Below, piece after piece: positions 1-12,000 of a DNA stretch of 64,000 nucleotides. The notes below the pieces were generated by a model. It saw nothing but the letters and a program-made list of their open reading frames with translations, searched no databases and was not told the origin of the DNA. This DNA is from Daphnia pulex (taxonomy: Eukaryota; Arthropoda; Branchiopoda; Diplostraca; Daphniidae): contig NC_060028.1 of assembly GCF_021134715.1 (NCBI RefSeq), forward strand, positions 332,501-396,500, read 5' to 3'. Positions within the stretch are counted from its first letter, which is position 1; every line of letters starts with the position of its first letter. Position numbers and translations under genes: made by a program.

Positions 1-362
1 CGAATTATAAATCAATTAAAACAAACGACAAACACTTGAAACAAACTGTTCGGGAGATGCACGAACGGTTGAAACTCACCTTTATTCTTGGGCATGTTGA
101 ATTTCTCTGAGTAAACTAATAAAAAGCTGAGATTTCAACACACACATATGTCTCACCACGCCAGATACTCTCAATGGACGTGCTGAAAGGAAAGAAACAC
201 CAACTTCTGTTTAGCCCCTGGACGTCAACAACGTTGCCATTTTAATCAAATCGAATTAATTTCTTTTTATGGTGATTTTTACTTTTTTTTTTTATTTTTG
301 ACACATTCAGGTTGTTAAAAATGAAAAAAAAAGAAGAAGAAAAAGAATGTATGTATATATGA

Positions 363-2136
363 TTAGAGAATACGATCCCAACGCCAGACGGTAGCGTCAT
401 CACAGACGCAAAGTAATACATGGCCATTACGGCTCAACGCAGTCTGACGAATAGCCGAGATGCATTTGGGATGTGTCAAAACTAAATGGCGAGATGCCAT
501 GGGGTCGTCAGTGTCGAGATCCCACACAAAAGTCTTGCCAACTTGATTGCCCAGCGCCATAACCTGTTTCCAAACGACCAATAAAAGTTAACAGAATTGA
601 AATAAATTTAAATAAACACATGGTGCACTACAAAGTTCAGATGGTATCTGGCTTAAATTTCTTTGAAAAATCAAGACCCACCTTGTTCCAGGAATCCAGT
701 GAGAATCGCATGAACCAGATGTCACATTCGCGATAGTCGAATCGGTGTAGTACCGTTACGGCGTTATTGTTCATGACTCGTATGCCATTGTTCGCCAAAC
801 GGCCAGGTCGCCAACAAACTATGGTATTCTCACACGACTAGACGATTAACACATAAAATAAAACAAAACATTAATTGCTTGAGAACGTACGAAAGAGGAA
901 ATAAAATTGAGAATTTATGCCTTTGACAGCACGAAATCGCCCAGCCAGCGGACACAGTCGACGTAATTGCGGTGAATGTCACGCGTCGAAAAGTTGGGGA
1001 AATTTTCTTGAACGGTAGCGAATGGCCTGGAACTTTTGCTCGGTGCAAACGTGTAGGAATCGCCAATGGCTTTTTCAATGGCGTCCGTGTCAAGTCGCCA
1101 CAGTTTCAGCGAGTGATCCATTCCGCACGAGATAACCCGACGACCCTCCAGATCGAAATCGGCGCTGAGAACTTCGTCCCGATGGCCCTCGACACCGCCA
1201 AAAATTGCGATGCATTGATCGGTTCTTATGTTCCAGAGCCGAAGGGCGTGATCCTTGGAAACGGACAGAAGTAGATTGGGATCGGACGGGTGAAACTTTA
1301 ATTCGTTGATGGCGTGTCCATGACCTATTAATTTTTATTTCAAAATAAAATTTTTATCTCAATTTTAGTACAAAGAGTTTCATTATTCCAATAAACGTCA
1401 TCTGCTTACCGACGTAATGTTTGATGCTATTCATGGTAGCTGGGCTAATTATGCGAACAATTCCCCTGGATCCAGCAGCTGCCAGAATGGGTTTGCCAGT
1501 TTCTTCATCATAGGACCATGCACATGTGTAAAAGTTTTCTTCTATCTGTATTAGATAAATGGTGATTGATAAAATGATGTTATACAGGATGAGATAATTA
1601 AATAGTTACATCAGGGTCTGCGTACGTCTGGAGAAGCTTGATCCCTCCAGTATCTGGGCACTCGTACACTGATATCCTGTGACTGCCAACAGTTGCAAAA
1701 ACCAGAGGTTGGCCATCCCTCAGCAAGTGATTGAATTGGACACCGAAAAGTGGTTGGCCATGATCTTCTTTGATAAAGGAGCTAAAAAAATTAACATTAA
1801 TACAATTTAAAAGGAATTCAACAACACGAAAATCAAATTACCCAAATTTGTAGTTGATTTTTGGTATTTTGATGCCCTTCTTTCTGCCGGGCTTTCCCCG
1901 TTTTTTGGGTTTCAAAGTTGGAGTGTCACTCCTTGAGGCAGTATCCAAAGTTGAAGAACTGCCAATACTGCTAGCAGTATCCTCCTTTTCACGTGCCAAT
2001 CGAGAAAAAACATTTTAAACCCAAGAATTCTATAGTTATAAACAGAAAGCAGTATCAAGCTGATTACCATGTCATCCCCTGAAAGTTCCACAGTTTCAGT
2101 GATATCCATTTGCTCGACTGATCGTTTTGACGCCAT
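363..2136 (-). CDS. esc: Polycomb protein EED / extra sex combs (WD40 subunit of PRC2)
   Basis: Seven exons (2136-2068, 1984-1842, 1781-1610, 1545-1410, 1324-921, 837-682, 563-363) join in phase to about 426 aa, close to human EED (441 aa). EED is the beta-propeller subunit of nuclear PRC2 that binds H3K27me3 and stimulates EZH2. Visible hallmarks are a basic N-terminal stretch [12 protein letters not shown] (about residues 49-60), then WD repeats containing [57 protein letters not shown] and the C-terminal [11 protein letters not shown]. Aromatic-cage positions are kept: F of LFGVQF, Y of NFYTC and W of DIWF. The start is the ATG at 2136; an in-frame TTG lies 15 nt upstream. Intron 5 (920-838) begins GC rather than GT. 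The family assignment is very secure. Confidence 0.96.
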
Positions 2137-2159
2137 ATTTAACTTGATCAAATACAGAT

Positions 2160-3881
2160 AGTTAAAACAGATTTCAAGTATCCAAACTTTGGTTATTGTC
2201 TAAAAATGTGCTTGTTTTATTTCTGGCAGTTTCGAAAAGAATCCATAAACAAAGCCGACGACGCCGTTCCCGCCGATGGAAGCCTCTTCTGACCAATTTC
2301 GGAACTATTTGCAATTTCGCTTTTTTCTTTTTAAAAAAATATGAACGAACGTGAACGTGCGTGATAAAAAAAACTTTCAAGCGGAACAAATACTCGGGTA
2401 CTCGAGTTACAAAGGATTTGGTCAAATAACATTTCGTTGTTTTTTAGAAAACTTTTGCTGGTGCGTTATTGGCGCTTGACGATATTTGATATTTTTATTA
2501 TTAAAAGTTTGTCATTGATGGCTGGCAAAATATTTCCAGTGTTGAAATACTTTTTACGCTTTCCAAAAGGGTTTTCGGTGGAGGGTGAAAATCTAAAAAT
2601 AGTAAAACTTCGTGGAAAAATCGAACGTAGCGGAACAGAAAAGATTTTCGCATCAGCGATTTCCCAATGTCTTGGAAGAAAAATGAGTGTGCATCACTTG
2701 ACAACTGAATCTCCTGTTCTTTTTTCTTAGTAAAAAAAAAAAGAATTATATTAATTTCAAGAGAAAATTCCGACATCTTGTGCTGCCACCTAGCGGATTC
2801 CGCATTTTGCACACGCAACCACCTTGCCGGAGGGGAGGTGAAACCACAAACAACAAGAAGAAGAACCGCTTTTTATTTTTCTTATATATTTATAGAAAAA
2901 CGTGCAAGCCCAATTTTTGTCCATCGTGACCGTCTTTTTAATTTTTCTTCAAGGTCAAAAATGTCAAACAGATTTTTTCAAAATTTTTCATATGAAAATA
3001 TTAAGAAATTCTCAATTTTATTGTTCCACCAAAGAAAAATAATAAAACACAGAGCACATACGAGAAATTTATTTTCTGTGGTTATTAATAAACATTGACG
3101 ACAATTAATAATATTTCAAAAAAGCCTGTTGATCTAGCTTTTTATACTTGAGTTGTCTAAATGTTTGTTTTAATCCCATCTTATTTTTCTCTCTAAGGAC
3201 TTTTTTTATTCAATATATCATTATTATTTTAGCTAGAAAAAAAAAGGGAGAGGAATTTCATTCAGCTGCTTTGGCTGTCAGAATTCACGTGAAAACTAAA
3301 AAAAAAAGACGAAAAAACAGGTTTGTACTTGGTCCGTAGCGCCAACTCAACTAGAGACCCCGCCCTTTCCAGTTTATTTACCGGAGAAAACGGCGGATGG
3401 TCCTTGTTCACAACACACAACATTCTGCTGCTGCACAGCAAAAATTCTCACTAGTTCTTTTCTCTCTCTCGTGACATTCAAACGAACTTGAAAATACACA
3501 TCCTCTTGCTTCACCAAGGACAAACACTTGATCGCTATTTATAATAAGAAAATTATGGGGTTCGTCAGAAGAAGAAGCTCTATCATTTTTTTGTAGTTTT
3601 TTGTGTAAAGTTATTAGCAAATATGTGATTGGTCGCCTATTCTTTCTCAAATGCCGCACCGAGTGTTTCCACACATACCAAAAAAAGCCGGCAGTTATAT
3701 CGAAAATATGTAGCTAAATTATTATCCATTATTTAATTTTTTTTTTTCATTTTTTTTAATTCACTTTTGGATTTGGGGGGTTAGGTGTAAAATTATCAAC
3801 CTAATTGTATCCTAACTCTCATCTCTCGATGTGTGGCCTATTCTTTTTTTTTTATTATTTTAATTTTTTTTTAAGTTTGTT
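2160..3881. other. Intergenic region between esc and headcase
   Basis: AT-rich with many homopolymers. It holds the upstream region of esc and the downstream region of headcase. Apart from the CTCF-like motif at 2783-2796 I see no gene; the short open frames have no recognisable motif. Confidence 0.6.
2783..2796 (-). promoter_or_regulatory. CTCF-like insulator motif
   Basis: The minus strand reads CCGCTAGGTGGCAG, which fits the CTCF core consensus CCASYAGRKGGCRS at all but one position. It lies between two oppositely regulated developmental genes. Binding is inferred from sequence only. Confidence 0.4.
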
Positions 3882-6550
3882 TTAAATAGTCGGAGGTGTG
3901 GCGATTGCGTGTTGATCCCGACCGGATGATCGGAAGAGCTGGAACACGCTAGGCAGTGGCTTGACAAAATGGTGATCGTGACTGGCGCAGTGGGGACACG
4001 ACAAATCGCGACTGTACTGCGAAAAGTTTTGAAACCTTTGCTCCGGCTGCACCACTAATCCGTTGCACTGATTACACTGGAGGTGCGAAAAATCAAACAA
4101 AGGAAATCATTAAAATTAATACAATTACAAATTATTTGCGAAATAATTATAATGTAATGAGTAATTACAATTTAATTAATCGAAGAATAAAAAATAAAAT
4201 TGAACATGAAACAAAACTGAATCAAAATTAATTTAATTACAATTAAATTAGAAATTGTGGCTTTTAATACATTTTTCAAGTGCAATTAAATTTAAAAATG
4301 ATTTTAAAATAAATATGAAAAAACTGAATTAAAATTAATTTAATTACAATTAAATTAAAAATGGCGGATATTAATAATTTCTCAAGTGCAATTAAATTTT
4401 AAAAAAGGGACTCACCCTGAGGCGTTCTGGACAACACGGAGTGCCAGCAAATACGTCGTAAGAGTACAGTGTGCCGAGAATAAACGAGCCGCCGTTCCAC
4501 GGCGTCCGGCACGACCGGCATCTCAACGTGCACGTCCAACCCTCCAGACACGACTGCAAAACACACCGACAAATAGATCGTATGAATTATTATATTTCGT
4601 GTGTGTGTCTCGGGTTGAACGTTAAGTCAAAATGGCTAGAAATCACCACTCACCATGCACACGGCGCTCAAATATTGTTGACGTCCTTCCGAAGTCACCT
4701 GTTTAAATATATTAAAATAAATCAAAATTAAAACCCCCAAATTGTCAATTGAATGTCCGTGAGAGAAAACTGGTTCAAAGCGGATTGGCGGAAAAAAAAA
4801 ACCTTGGGCTACGCAACAAACCAAATCCGCGCCATTACTACACGTGCCGACTACTATCGTTCAGATCGATATCCAGTTTTTTTCAAGGTCACATTGAACA
4901 CTACCTGTGTATGTCTAGCCAGGACGATAAATATTTGCAAAAAGTAAAAAAAAAATTGACGTAATATTCTTACGGGAATGCAGGCCTTGGAGTACTGCTT
5001 TGGAGCCAGGAAGAAGGTGCCGTCAATGAGCGGATACCTGTCGTAGATTTGCATGGCGTTCTGGCAGACGACGCAAAATGTCTTGGACATTTTCGCCGTG
5101 GCCAAATTAGACAAAATGAAACAACGAATGTCATCATTCCCGTAGCTGCCCTCGTCTTCCATCTGTTATTTTTTTAAATAAAATAAAAACCAACATTTTA
5201 AATTAGAAATGTTGCACCTATTTAATTTGCATCTATTTAATGATAAATAATTGAATTCTTTACTATTTTTCGTCTTCCATCTTTTTTAAAAAATCAACAT
5301 AGTAAATGTTGATTCAGCAGTTTGTTCTTATCATTTAACTATTTATATTTATTAAAATCCCAGTTCATTCACTTGGTATCAATTTCGAACTTTGCCCATA
5401 GGCGATAACCTTTTGAGTAAACGCGAAAATAAAAGATGGAAAAATTTCTGAAATATTTTTCCAGCCGAAAGATGGGAAGCAGGTAACGTTGCCATGGCGA
5501 CCGTCTCCACGTGCAGCCGGTTATCTGCTTTCCCCCCTCAACACACATATGACCTTGATACACAAAGAGAAGAACCACTCCTCCTGCCTATTACGACCTA
5601 GAGTAGTAGGGGACTTACTTTAATGTGATAAGAGTTGAGCTTGTGGCGTGGTAACGCATTGAATGAACTAAAGTTGGCCCGATGGACAAACAGGCCACTG
5701 TTTCCCGATCCTCGCCTGATAACAAAATGTGTCCAAAATATTTAATTCATATTCATTTAATAAAACGTGAAATTAAGAATTTTACCTTTCCCGATCGTTG
5801 GAAGTTCGTTTATTCTTGTTATTGCTGAGAACAAAGACGGGAGCGGAAGAGGCTCCGGCTGAAGAAGAAGATGAAGAGTTGACGGCTTCAGGTGGTGAAC
5901 TGGAGCCGGAAGATGAAGTCGTCGATCCGGTAGACGACAGACTATTGGCCCGGTGACGAATTTGATTGTTCATCATCATTTGGGCTGCACTACTACTACT
6001 GGGTTTAACATTAACGGCTTGTTGCTGTTGCTGTGGGCCGACCTTAACTATTGTTGTTGCCGATTTACGCCGTTGTTGTTTATTCTTTTGCTCATTTTCG
6101 CCAACAACAGCTGCTGCTACTTCCAACGGTTTCTTGGGCTGCCATTCGCAATCTTTGCGCAAATGGCCACGTCCGCACAGACACCCGCAGGCCTAACACA
6201 CCAAACACAATCAACTATACAGTTTCAATTTAATTTGAAATGAAATTAAATTTTACCTTGAAGGCCAAATCGTATCCTTTTTTGGTCCACAGATTTTGAC
6301 TTCGTTGACGCTCGGACCAACTACGGGCGCGGCCGCAACTACGCAAATAGTGCAGGACCGAGGCCTCCCACTGATCGAAGCACTGGCGATGCATCAGGCC
6401 GCTGGTCGGGCAATGCTCGTTGTTACACAACACCTTAACAATTTCACCACCATCTTCATTACTGCTGCCTTCAGATGATGTTATTCCGTCGACGATCGTC
6501 ATGCAGCCGGCCGGTGTGCAACATTCTCCATTTTGAATGTTGTTGGGCAT
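3882..6550 (-). CDS. hdc: Headcase protein (HECA family)
   Basis: Seven exons (6550-6257, 6192-5786, 5715-5619, 5162-4974, 4698-4654, 4553-4416, 4076-3882) join in phase to about 454 aa. Headcase is a cytoplasmic, zinc-finger-like regulator of imaginal and branching cells in flies and a candidate tumour suppressor (HECA) in humans. The N-terminal domain shows CCTPAGC, VLCNNEHCP, MHRQCFDQWE and RSWSERQRSQNLWTKKGYDLAFK, followed by ACGCLCGRGHLRKDCEWQP. A low-complexity Ser-rich middle follows, then the C-terminal Cys-rich domain with FNALPRHKLNSYHIK, GNDDIRCFILSNLA, YDRYPLIDGTFFL, SYDVFAGTPCC and CNQCNGLVVQPEQRF. The ATG at 6550 (MPNNIQNG) is used; a longer in-frame reading would need TTG. Both domains lie in one uninterrupted frame, with no internal stop needing readthrough as reported for fly hdc. 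Confidence 0.95.
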
Positions 6551-6562
6551 TTTTTCTTCCAA

Positions 6563-7924
6563 GATACTTTTTCAAAAGATATTCAACAATTGTAACTAAT
6601 TCAACATTAACAACACGATGATTGTCAGTGATCTGCGCATGATCACCAACAAAAACAAAATTTTTTCAAAAGAAAAAAGGTGGAAGAGGGGGGGATATTA
6701 AATTGTTTCCAGTGTCTGTGGCGTGTGGCGTTGTTGACTCGACAGCCGACCGACAGAGACTGAAGAACATGCGACTCATCACGTTCGCCATCATAGTATA
6801 ACTTGTCCTTCTCGCCACGCCGTCTGGCGGAATTCTCCGACAACCTATTTTTTAAATAATTCTTTTTATTTCTCTCGAGAAATTTCGATGAATTTGAATG
6901 TCTAAATTCTATTGAATTTATTTGACGATTTTTTAATTTAAAATTAAATTTGAGATGCTGAAAAACGTGTTGTCACGACACAAAGAAAATGGGAACCGAC
7001 AGGAAATGGCGAAAAGAAACAAAAGTTTCAGCATGTCCAGACGTTCTATTCTTTTATTACGGCATTATTAATATTATCCCTGAGAGATTTTTAAAATTCT
7101 TATTTTAAAAAGCCGAAGGCTTACCGCCTTTTAAGGGTGAGAGATTTGAAGAAACAAAAGTTCCGACAGCGCTCCAAATAGTCTTAACTGTGAGAGGTCC
7201 CTGGGGAATTGGGGCAATTCGTGATTGGTCGAAGTGGTTTTCGGGACCGTGACACGTTCGTGCTGCTCCGATCGCGACGCGACTAATCCCATTCGATGTA
7301 GAATGACTTTTAACACAGGTAATGACTAAATTTTTTAAGTATTAACGAAATTAACGAGAGATTGGGAGCAAAAAGGGGAAAAAAAGGGGAAACTTCTAAA
7401 ATATAGGAAAAAAATGTCTTCTAAAATTAGAGGATGCAACCACCTCTAATTGAAAGATGAACCTATCATTTAACGGAAAAGACTAAATTTGCATTACGTT
7501 ATTTGTGGTTCGCGAGATATTTGACCAAGAAAAAGACACACAGATTGACTTTCAGTTGATTGTGTGCTGACTAGCAGACGACGTTAATTTGCAACAGCCA
7601 GTCTGCTTGTGGAATGTGGCATGGCCTACTGTGGGTATTTTAATTTGATCGTTTGAATGTTTGTGATTGATTTCATCTTGTGAAGCACTATGTTTATATT
7701 TCAAATTTTAACTATTGCAGCATTATAATAAGGAAAGAAAAACATGCCTATTGTGTCACAACTGATGGTTCCTTTACCTATCAAATCTGAACCACATTGG
7801 CAGATGGTTCACATGTAGGTGCTGAATCAACTGGAAAACGTTCAAAAAAAGGGAATTGAGAGTATGTGTTCATTTTTTTCGCTTATCTTTCTGTGTGATG
7901 AACACTAATCAACAAAATTATTTG
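6563..7924. other. Region upstream of headcase
   Basis: AT-rich, with frequent poly-A and poly-T. The short open frames on the minus strand (around 6643-6843 and 7131-7316) could belong to 5' untranslated exons of headcase, but nothing in them is recognisable. Confidence 0.4.
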
Positions 7925-9050
7925 CAGATTACATTTATCATCAGACATACCTCCATTTCAGAAAATTTTATCGTTAAGATGACAAGTTGGAAATTGATTT
8001 ACTGTTTACATGTCACCTTAAGTGATATCATTGCATACCAGACTTTATTTGGATGCAAAACAAATTTCCCTCATTTAAAAGGCATGCATGATTTAATGGT
8101 TGAAATTTTGTAACGAAGAAAAAAGAAAGCTGCAGCTGTGGAAAATAGAATTGACAGGTTGTATTGATTATTCATTAATCTTTCTGTATGATGAAAACTA
8201 AACCACAAAATTATTTGCAGATTACATACATCATCAGACGCATGTCAGTTTCAGAAAGATTTGTCTTGAAGATGACAAAAGTTGCCAGTCGATTTACAAG
8301 TCACCTTAAGTGATGTCATAGCAGGAGCTTGTCATTTAGAATTTAGATAGTTTGTTACCATACTTTATTTGACATGATTGTTTTAGAGTTATTTCATTTT
8401 TTTTTTTTCAGGCATACTTCTATTTCAGAAAATTTTGTCTTGAAGATGACAAGTTGCCAGACAATTTACATAACACCCTAAGTGATATCATAACAGGAGC
8501 TTGTCATTTAGATAGTTTGTTTCCATAATTTATTTCACATGATTGTTTATAGAGTAATTTCATTTTGGTTGTTTTTATATTTGTAGGTACTCTAAAGCAA
8601 GAGCCTTGACAAGCAAAATTGTATTTCATTCTGGCCCAACAAATAGTGGGAAAACATATCATGTTCATGAATGGTTTTTTAATTCAAATAAGAAGTTTAT
8701 TGTAATCCTTTAATTTCTTTATTAAAAATCAGAAGTTTATTGTGGTCCCTTAAAACTTTTGACATCTAAGTAATACAATTAAGGAAATGAGTGTGGTGTC
8801 CAATGTGATTTACTATTTGGAGAATAAAGACATTTTCATGCTAATATTACTGATTAATCACCTTCTTCCCATGTATCCTGCACTATTTAAATAGTTCCAG
8901 TGAACAATTCATAAGAATAAATATGTATAATTTGCCAATATAATAAAATTATTTATTCAACCGCCTGATTATGATATTGTTGATGAAAACTTGAATTTTC
9001 ATAGGCTGCTGTTATTGATGCAATTCAGATATCAAGGGACCCTTTAAACG
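7925..9050 (+). pseudogene. Fragment of ATP-dependent RNA helicase SUV3 (SUPV3L1) with a triplicated exon
   Basis: SUPV3L1 is the mitochondrial degradosome helicase. Three diverged copies of one exon lie in tandem (about 7929-8040, 8218-8330 and 8411-8520). The best preserved, at 8411, reads FRKFCLEDDKLPDNLHNTL then SDIITGA, matching the SUV3 segment just before the helicase core. Copy 1 has a stop after the FRKF-like start, and copy 2 has an extra A in GATGACAAAAG that shifts frame. At 8587-8680 the next exon reads [20 protein letters not shown] with an intact Walker A. A further piece (EVYCGPLKLL) lies at about 8731-8762. At 9003-9045 the Walker B block reads AAVIDAIQISRDP, so the DEIQ box has become DAIQ. 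There is no continuous frame, so this is a non-processed, rearranged fossil. Confidence 0.85.
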
Positions 9051-12000
9051 GGTCAAATTTCAGTTCAATTTTGCGAGACCACGGGCACACGAACAACTAG
9101 CGTCATATAGTATAGTCGTATCAGAAAAAATTTTTGACCCACCCTAATTTGAAAGACAAAAGACGGAGATTTTATTCCACACAAAAGGTGCAACAGTGAG
9201 AGTATAAGATGACGAACAGAGAAAAGAATACGAAAACTAAATTTTTAAATTTCCTAATCAAGAAAAAAAACGAAAGGAGACGTTTAAAATCTCGAAGGTG
9301 CCACAGAGGGGCTTGTTACAAGTTTTTTTTTCCTCCCCACCAGCACGTTTCCGGCAGTCGCCATTTTTAACTTTTCTTTGTTTCGGTCGCGATTATTATT
9401 TTTTGGCGACGGTCCTCACGTTGCGTGAAATATTCCACTACGTTTATTATATTCAGATGAAAACGGTCTTGACCTAGATCAATGTCGGTGAACGTGTAAA
9501 AGTTCATTGGACTACTTTTACTTCAGAGTCTCCACGTGTTGATGCGGTTTGGATTATTCTTTCCAGAAAAATCGACAAGAAGATATTATGTCTATAATAT
9601 TATTATTATAGATACAAACAAACATGCAACCGTTCGTGTTGTTTTGTTTCCGTGCGGACGCCATCTGCTGAACGTTCTTCGTGTCGGTCTAATTTGCATA
9701 ACCAATGGCGCCGGCTACAAATGCTGAATATAATATACCCCCAAAAACATAATCCCGTTCGTAGTAAGTTTTGGAAAGAAAAAGTTAATTTAGTTTCCCC
9801 CCTTCTCTAAGTTTGACAGGGACCGAATTAAGTCACGGTGGCTACTAATTTATAATCAAAAGTTGTCTGGTTGTTGGCTGGGGGGGTGAGAGTGGACGTG
9901 AGTCGAATGGCGATTGGTTGGCAACATATGACATCATTGGCGAAACAGAAATATATATAAGAAGTTTACGTTTCTGTTTTAAAAAAGAAACGTACTTTTA
10001 ACTGTTGTTATCTCAAGAGATTAAATCGGTACGAGATGTTAAAGGTGTACATTTGTGTACCTTTGAAGAGATAAGAGGAATTTTATTTTAATTGATTCAA
10101 AACCACTCATTTTCGTTGTTATCGGTCAAACAAGTTTTGTCCAACATTTTTCTTACGACGCCCAGCAAAGGTGGTAACTTTTTCAGTCGAGAAAAATGTG
10201 AAATTAACCGTGAAATAATTGGAAATTCAGACAATTGGAATAATGAACTTTGCGGAGAATTCTCTTGCGGATCGAGCTCATTGAATCAATTTCTCGGTTG
10301 GATTTGCATAACGAAAAAAGCAACGAAATAGAACCGAAAATAAATTAAATTCTTGAAACCGTTTTTACCCACTGTATGCGCTGTGCGTTGTGTTCCAACG
10401 GGAGGGGGGGGAGACTAGACATAGACTCGAGCCCCCTTGGGCTAAAAGACCCCGATGATGAGGAGAGGAGGAGGAGAAGTAAGAAAAAAAAAACGCCACG
10501 TGGAAAGGACCGCCCACTTTTGGGGCTCTCCCCAACCTCCTCCCGTCGCATGTGTGTGTGTATGTGCGTCGTAGTATATTTCTCTCTCCGCCGGTTCATT
10601 TATAGCCCGTGAAAAAAAAAAGAAGAGGGGGGAGATGGTGGCGCCACGCTGCGGCCAATGTTGCCAACTTTCTTTTTATTTTTCTCCCATTCTTTGTTGG
10701 GGTGTGTGTGTGTATATATATTTTACGCCTTTTCCCGACGACACGATATTCCCCCCCAACGAAAAAAAGTTCGGCACGTGGAGAGAGTCCTCACAATAAC
10801 CAAATGACGTCACTTTGATTACCATATGTGTATCACAAATGCATCAGCTGATCAACATGTGGAGTAATCGCCATTTTTTCTTCTCGGTTTAAAATGCCAA
10901 GCTGGAATGCGGAAACTGCGGAAAAATTGAAATAAATATTTCAAAGTGATGTTTCCGATTTTTATCGCAAAAGGCCGAAAAATTTTTCCTTTTCCAAAGG
11001 GGAGACGGTGTCATGGCCGCCAACTCCCCTGCCTATAACGGACGTCTCTCCCCTACTACAAGCTATGGAAAATAAAATACGATGGGGCCTATATATTCTA
11101 TTGAGAATTTTTCTAAATTGTAGTACGTACTAGGGTGTGTTCTCATTGTATCCGGAATCTCCTCTATTCATTTGCTATGGCGACCCACAGTCTTGTTTAA
11201 AATTTTATCACAAATACTTGGAGCCCCTCTGGGCACGTGTAAAACCTTAAATACTGATACCCTCGGCTGTAATTATTTTCCACAAAGAAAAATATTCAAT
11301 TGAATGAAAACCTACAGTGGTTGATTAGTTTCTCTAGTACAATTTGTTAAAAAGAACGTGAAATTTCTTTGGGAAAAATTGTTCGCTCTTGAATATGTAA
11401 TGACTATTTGACTTTGACTGGGGGTTGGAGCGCTAGATACTTTTGTGTGTGTGTGTAAAATACCGGGGCTCGCTGGGAAAGTTTACAAGAAAACTCCTTT
11501 CCACAGCACACACACACCCCACTAGCACTATTACCGTCTAGCGAGGGCAGACTTCTTCTTCTTCCCCCTTTTGTCGTAATAAAAAGAAAGAAAATAGTTT
11601 GGCATTTGGCCCACAAGAAGAAGAAACTGCCTCGGGGAAATTTTTCAGGCATGACATGTGCCTTTTGCTGTGTGTGTGTGTAAGCCGTTTTGGTTAACTT
11701 GTTAACTTGTACTACCGACCCTTTTTCGTATTTTCCGGGGTTTTTTTAAATGCCCAGACAACTGACCGCTAGATGGACAATTAATAGTTGTAAATTTCGT
11801 ACACAGATGGCGCCAAATTTTTGCAATTCGCGAATTTCTTCTGCTTGGAATTTTTCTATTTTTAATTTCAATTCATTTCGATTAGAATTGAAATGTAAAC
11901 AATAAAATGTGAGTGGCACTCGTGTCGAGAGACGATAAACAGAATGTCATTTCGATTCTAATTTATTCTTTCATAAATTCCTGCCCGCGTGTCCAGATGG

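Noticed and set aside
5782-6243. Plus-strand frames rich in Leu/Ala across headcase exon 2
   Set aside because: Antisense of the Ser/Gln-rich low-complexity part of headcase.
10376-10818. Basic and Pro/Arg-rich open frames
   Set aside because: They are translations of G-runs, poly-A and GT/TA microsatellites.
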